DNA from: Longimicrobium sp.
GTDB lineage: Bacteria; Gemmatimonadota; Gemmatimonadetes; Longimicrobiales; Longimicrobiaceae
Reading direction: 5' to 3'
NCBI GenBank assembly: GCA_030446945.1
Contig: JAUJMI010000207.1
Coordinates: 1-6,775 of the forward strand
Length of the DNA: 6,775 nt
Shown: piece after piece, positions 4,956 through 6,775 of the stretch
How positions within the stretch are numbered: position 1 is the first letter of the stretch
How the letters are laid out: the number at the start of each line of letters is the position of its first letter
Notes under the pieces: model-generated
What the model was told of the DNA's origin: nothing
The model's database searches: none
What the model saw: the letters and a program-made list of their open reading frames with translations, nothing else
Position numbers and translations under genes: made by a program

Positions 4956-6239
4956 CTATCGCAGCACCGGCAACCCGCCCCCGCCGTCGCTTCCGGCGCC
5001 GAGGGGGACCTTGATGCAGGCGGCGAAGTGCCCGCCTCCCTTGTCCGCCAGCGGGGGGACGATCTTGGCGCAGTCGGCGTCCTTGAGCGGGTGCGGGCAG
5101 CGCGGGTGGAACGGGCACCCCGATGGCGGGTTGGCCGGCGAGGGGACGTCGCCCTGCAGCACCACGCGCTCCCGCTTGATGCGCGGGTCCGGGATCGGCA
5201 CGGCGGAGAGGAGCGCCCGCGTGTACGGCATCAGCGGGTTCCTGTAGAGCTGCCGCGCGTCCGCCAGCTCCACGATGCGTCCCAGGTACATCACCGCCAC
5301 CCGGTCGGAGATGTGCTCCACCACCGACAGGTCGTGCGCGATGAAGATGTAGGTGAGCCCCAGCTCGCGCTGCAGGTCCTGCAGGAGGTTGATCACCTGC
5401 GCCTGCACCGACACGTCCAGCGCGGACACGGGCTCGTCGCACACGATGAGGTCCGGCTCCACCGCAAGCGCCCGCGCGATGCCGATGCGCTGCCGCTGCC
5501 CGCCGGAGAACTCGTGCGGATAGCGGACGGAGTGCTCCGGCCGCAGCCCCACCACGCGCAGCAGCTCGGCGATGCGGTCGTTCGCCTTCTGCCCCTTGGC
5601 GATCCCGTGGATCCCCAGCACCTCGCGGATCGTCTCCGCGATGGTCATGCGCGGGTTCAGCGACGAGAAGGGGTCCTGGAAGACGATCTGGACGCGGCGG
5701 CGCATCCGGCGCAGGTCGCCCTTTTCCATCGTGAAGATGTCGTTCCCCTCGAAGTGCGCGCTCCCGGCGCTCGGCTCGATCAGGCGCAGGATGCTGCGCC
5801 CCATCGTGCTCTTGCCGCACCCCGACTCGCCCACCACACCCAGCGTCTCGCCGCGCCGCAGCGCGAACGACACCCCGTCCACCGCCTTCACGTCGCCCAC
5901 GTGGCGGTTGAAGAACCCCTTGTGGATGGGGAAGTACTTCTTGAGCCCGCGCACCACCAGGAGCGCGTCCGGCGGCGGCTCCATGTCGTCGGGGGTGGAG
6001 CCGCGCAGGTCGCTGTCGCCCTTGGCGGGGGGAAGCTCCTCGCGCCCCGGCGGCTCGGGGATGCGGGCCACCTGCGCGCGCCCCTCGGCGCCATCGCCGG
6101 CGGCGGTCACCGGCCCGCGCTCGATCCCCTCGCCCACCAGCCCGTCGGCTGCGGCGTTCGGCTGCGAGCCACCGCTGCGCTGTCCGTCGCCGGCGCCCTG
6201 CCCCCCGGCGGGAGTCGGTCCTTCGGGAGTCGCCGGCAT
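4956..6239 (-). CDS. oppF: OppF/DppF-type ABC importer ATPase with long N-terminal extension
   Basis: A 427-residue nucleotide-binding subunit of a peptide/nickel-type ABC importer; with its OppD-like partner it would power uptake through two permeases. The ATPase domain (about 93-345) has all motifs: Walker [10 protein letters not shown] (137-145), Q-loop Gln188 in [12 protein letters not shown], signature FSGGQRQR (244-251), Walker B LIVCDEP (264-270) with catalytic Glu269, D-loop SALD (272-275) and H-loop His302. The C-terminal oligopeptide/dipeptide domain has [18 protein letters not shown] and four cysteines (375, 381, 390, 408), the pattern linked to a [4Fe-4S] site in some Opp/Dpp ATPases. 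Residues 1-92 are a Gly/Pro/Ala-rich, apparently disordered extension absent from typical members. Even so, the start at 6239 is supported by a TGATG overlap with the upstream stop and GGAGG seven bases before the ATG; the internal ATG at codon 86 has no such site. Whether it carries oligopeptides, dipeptides or another solute is not readable. Confidence 0.93.
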   Translation of the reverse strand: MPATPEGPTPAGGQGAGDGQRSGGSQPNAAADGLVGEGIERGPVTAAGDGAEGRAQVARIPEPPGREELPPAKGDSDLRGSTPDDMEPPPDALLVVRGLKKYFPIHKGFFNRHVGDVKAVDGVSFALRRGETLGVVGESGCGKSTMGRSILRLIEPSAGSAHFEGNDIFTMEKGDLRRMRRRVQIVFQDPFSSLNPRMTIAETIREVLGIHGIAKGQKANDRIAELLRVVGLRPEHSVRYPHEFSGGQRQRIGIARALAVEPDLIVCDEPVSALDVSVQAQVINLLQDLQRELGLTYIFIAHDLSVVEHISDRVAVMYLGRIVELADARQLYRNPLMPYTRALLSAVPIPDPRIKRERVVLQGDVPSPANPPSGCPFHPRCPHPLKDADCAKIVPPLADKGGGHFAACIKVPLGAGSDGGGGLPVLR

Positions 6240-6775
6240 CAGATGCCCTCCGCGGTGCCCGCGTCCACGTCGTCCGGCGACCCGGCCACAGGCGCCACGG
6301 GGCCGGCGGCGGAGACGGCGCCCGCCGGGGTGAAGCCGCCGCCGGCGCGCCGCACCTCTTCACGCTGCTCGGGGTGCTCCACGAGCCAGCACTTGTTCTT
6401 GCGTCCAGGGGCGATCTCGAACAGGGGTGGCTCCTCGTGCAGCGTCTTGTCCCAGTGATACGGGCAGCGCTCGTAGAAGCGGCACCCGGTGGGCCAGTTG
6501 GTGGGCGCCGGCACCACGCCGGGGATCACCGCCAGCCGCTCCACCTCCTCGCCCAGCTTAGGCATGGAGCGCAGCAGCCCCTCGGTGTACGGGTTCTGCG
6601 GGTTGTGGAAGACGTCGTCCACCGACCCCTCCTCGAACACCTGCCCGGCGTACATCACGATCACCCGGTCGCACGTCTCGGCCACCACGCCCAGGTCGTG
6701 GGTGATCAGGATGATGCTCATCCCCAGCTCCGACTTGAGCTTGTTGATGAGCTCCAGGATCTGCGCCTGGATCGT
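6239..6775 (-). CDS. oppD: OppD/DppD-type ABC importer ATPase, 3' part only
   Basis: The C-terminal 178 residues of an ATPase; the gene continues beyond the right edge of the window, so no start is visible. The fragment begins with [18 protein letters not shown], just after where the D-loop would be, so Walker A, signature and Walker B are all outside. The H-loop is His26 in LITHDLGVV. The C-terminal domain follows ([44 protein letters not shown]), which identifies the OppD/DppD side of the pair. Cys98, Cys104 and Cys129 of the fragment remain, but the position that is normally a third cysteine reads DKT instead of D-x-C. After about residue 135 comes a low-complexity Gly/Ala/Pro tail ([21 protein letters not shown]) ending in an acidic stretch. 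Its stop overlaps the next start in TGATG, indicating translational coupling and equal production of the two ATPases. Confidence 0.92.
   Translation of the reverse strand, partial: TIQAQILELINKLKSELGMSIILITHDLGVVAETCDRVIVMYAGQVFEEGSVDDVFHNPQNPYTEGLLRSMPKLGEEVERLAVIPGVVPAPTNWPTGCRFYERCPYHWDKTLHEEPPLFEIAPGRKNKCWLVEHPEQREEVRRAGGGFTPAGAVSAAGPVAPVAGSPDDVDAGTAEGI

Noticed and set aside
4588..6363. A minus-strand frame running from the OppD-like gene across the OppF-like gene and terminator into the spacer
   Set aside because: It is out of frame with the conserved ATPase motifs and reads through a strong terminator hairpin and repeats.
4842..6458. Plus-strand 538-codon frame opposite the ABC ATPase genes
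   Set aside because: Mirror frame of well-conserved ATPases, His/Arg-rich without any motif.

Overview
The window is about 6.8 kb of very GC-rich bacterial DNA, and every gene I can support lies on the minus strand, so the biological reading order runs from the right end to the left. The composition, the Ala/Arg/Gly/Pro-rich proteins and the dispersed CGTAGGGGC... and AGTGCGT-type hairpins between genes suggest a Gemmatimonadota bacterium of the Longimicrobium type. That is an impression from style and repeats, not a proven assignment.

Right part (about 6775 to 4956): the 3' end of an OppD/DppD-type ATPase gene and a complete OppF/DppF-type ATPase gene, joined by a TGATG stop-start overlap. 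They are the two nucleotide-binding subunits of an ABC importer for peptides or similar solutes. The permeases and binding protein are not in the window. A strong hairpin terminator follows directly. Then comes a 364-base non-coding stretch holding three copies of a CGTAGGGGC-headed palindromic repeat.

Middle (4591 to 2174): one large gene for a membrane-anchored, Slt70-like lytic transglycosylase, with a long alpha-solenoid (TPR-like) region and a C-terminal GH23 catalytic domain with its key residues intact.

Left part (2173 to 1): a short AT-rich promoter/operator region, then a type II toxin-antitoxin pair (Phd/YefM antitoxin, then PIN/VapC-like toxin, overlapping by 8 bases). The toxin stop overlaps the start of an atypical SDR (TIP30/HTATIP2-like NAD(P)-binding protein) in an ATGA junction, so the oxidoreductase appears to be translationally coupled to the toxin. 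A small one-pass membrane protein and a small lipoprotein of unknown function follow in the same direction. A GTGCG-type inverted repeat ends the window.

I see no mobile element, CRISPR array, tRNA or rRNA, and no clearly novel system. The most unusual points are the toxin-antitoxin-SDR coupling with its candidate operator, the long disordered N-terminal extension of the OppF-like ATPase, and the loss of one of four conserved C-terminal cysteines in the OppD-like partner.
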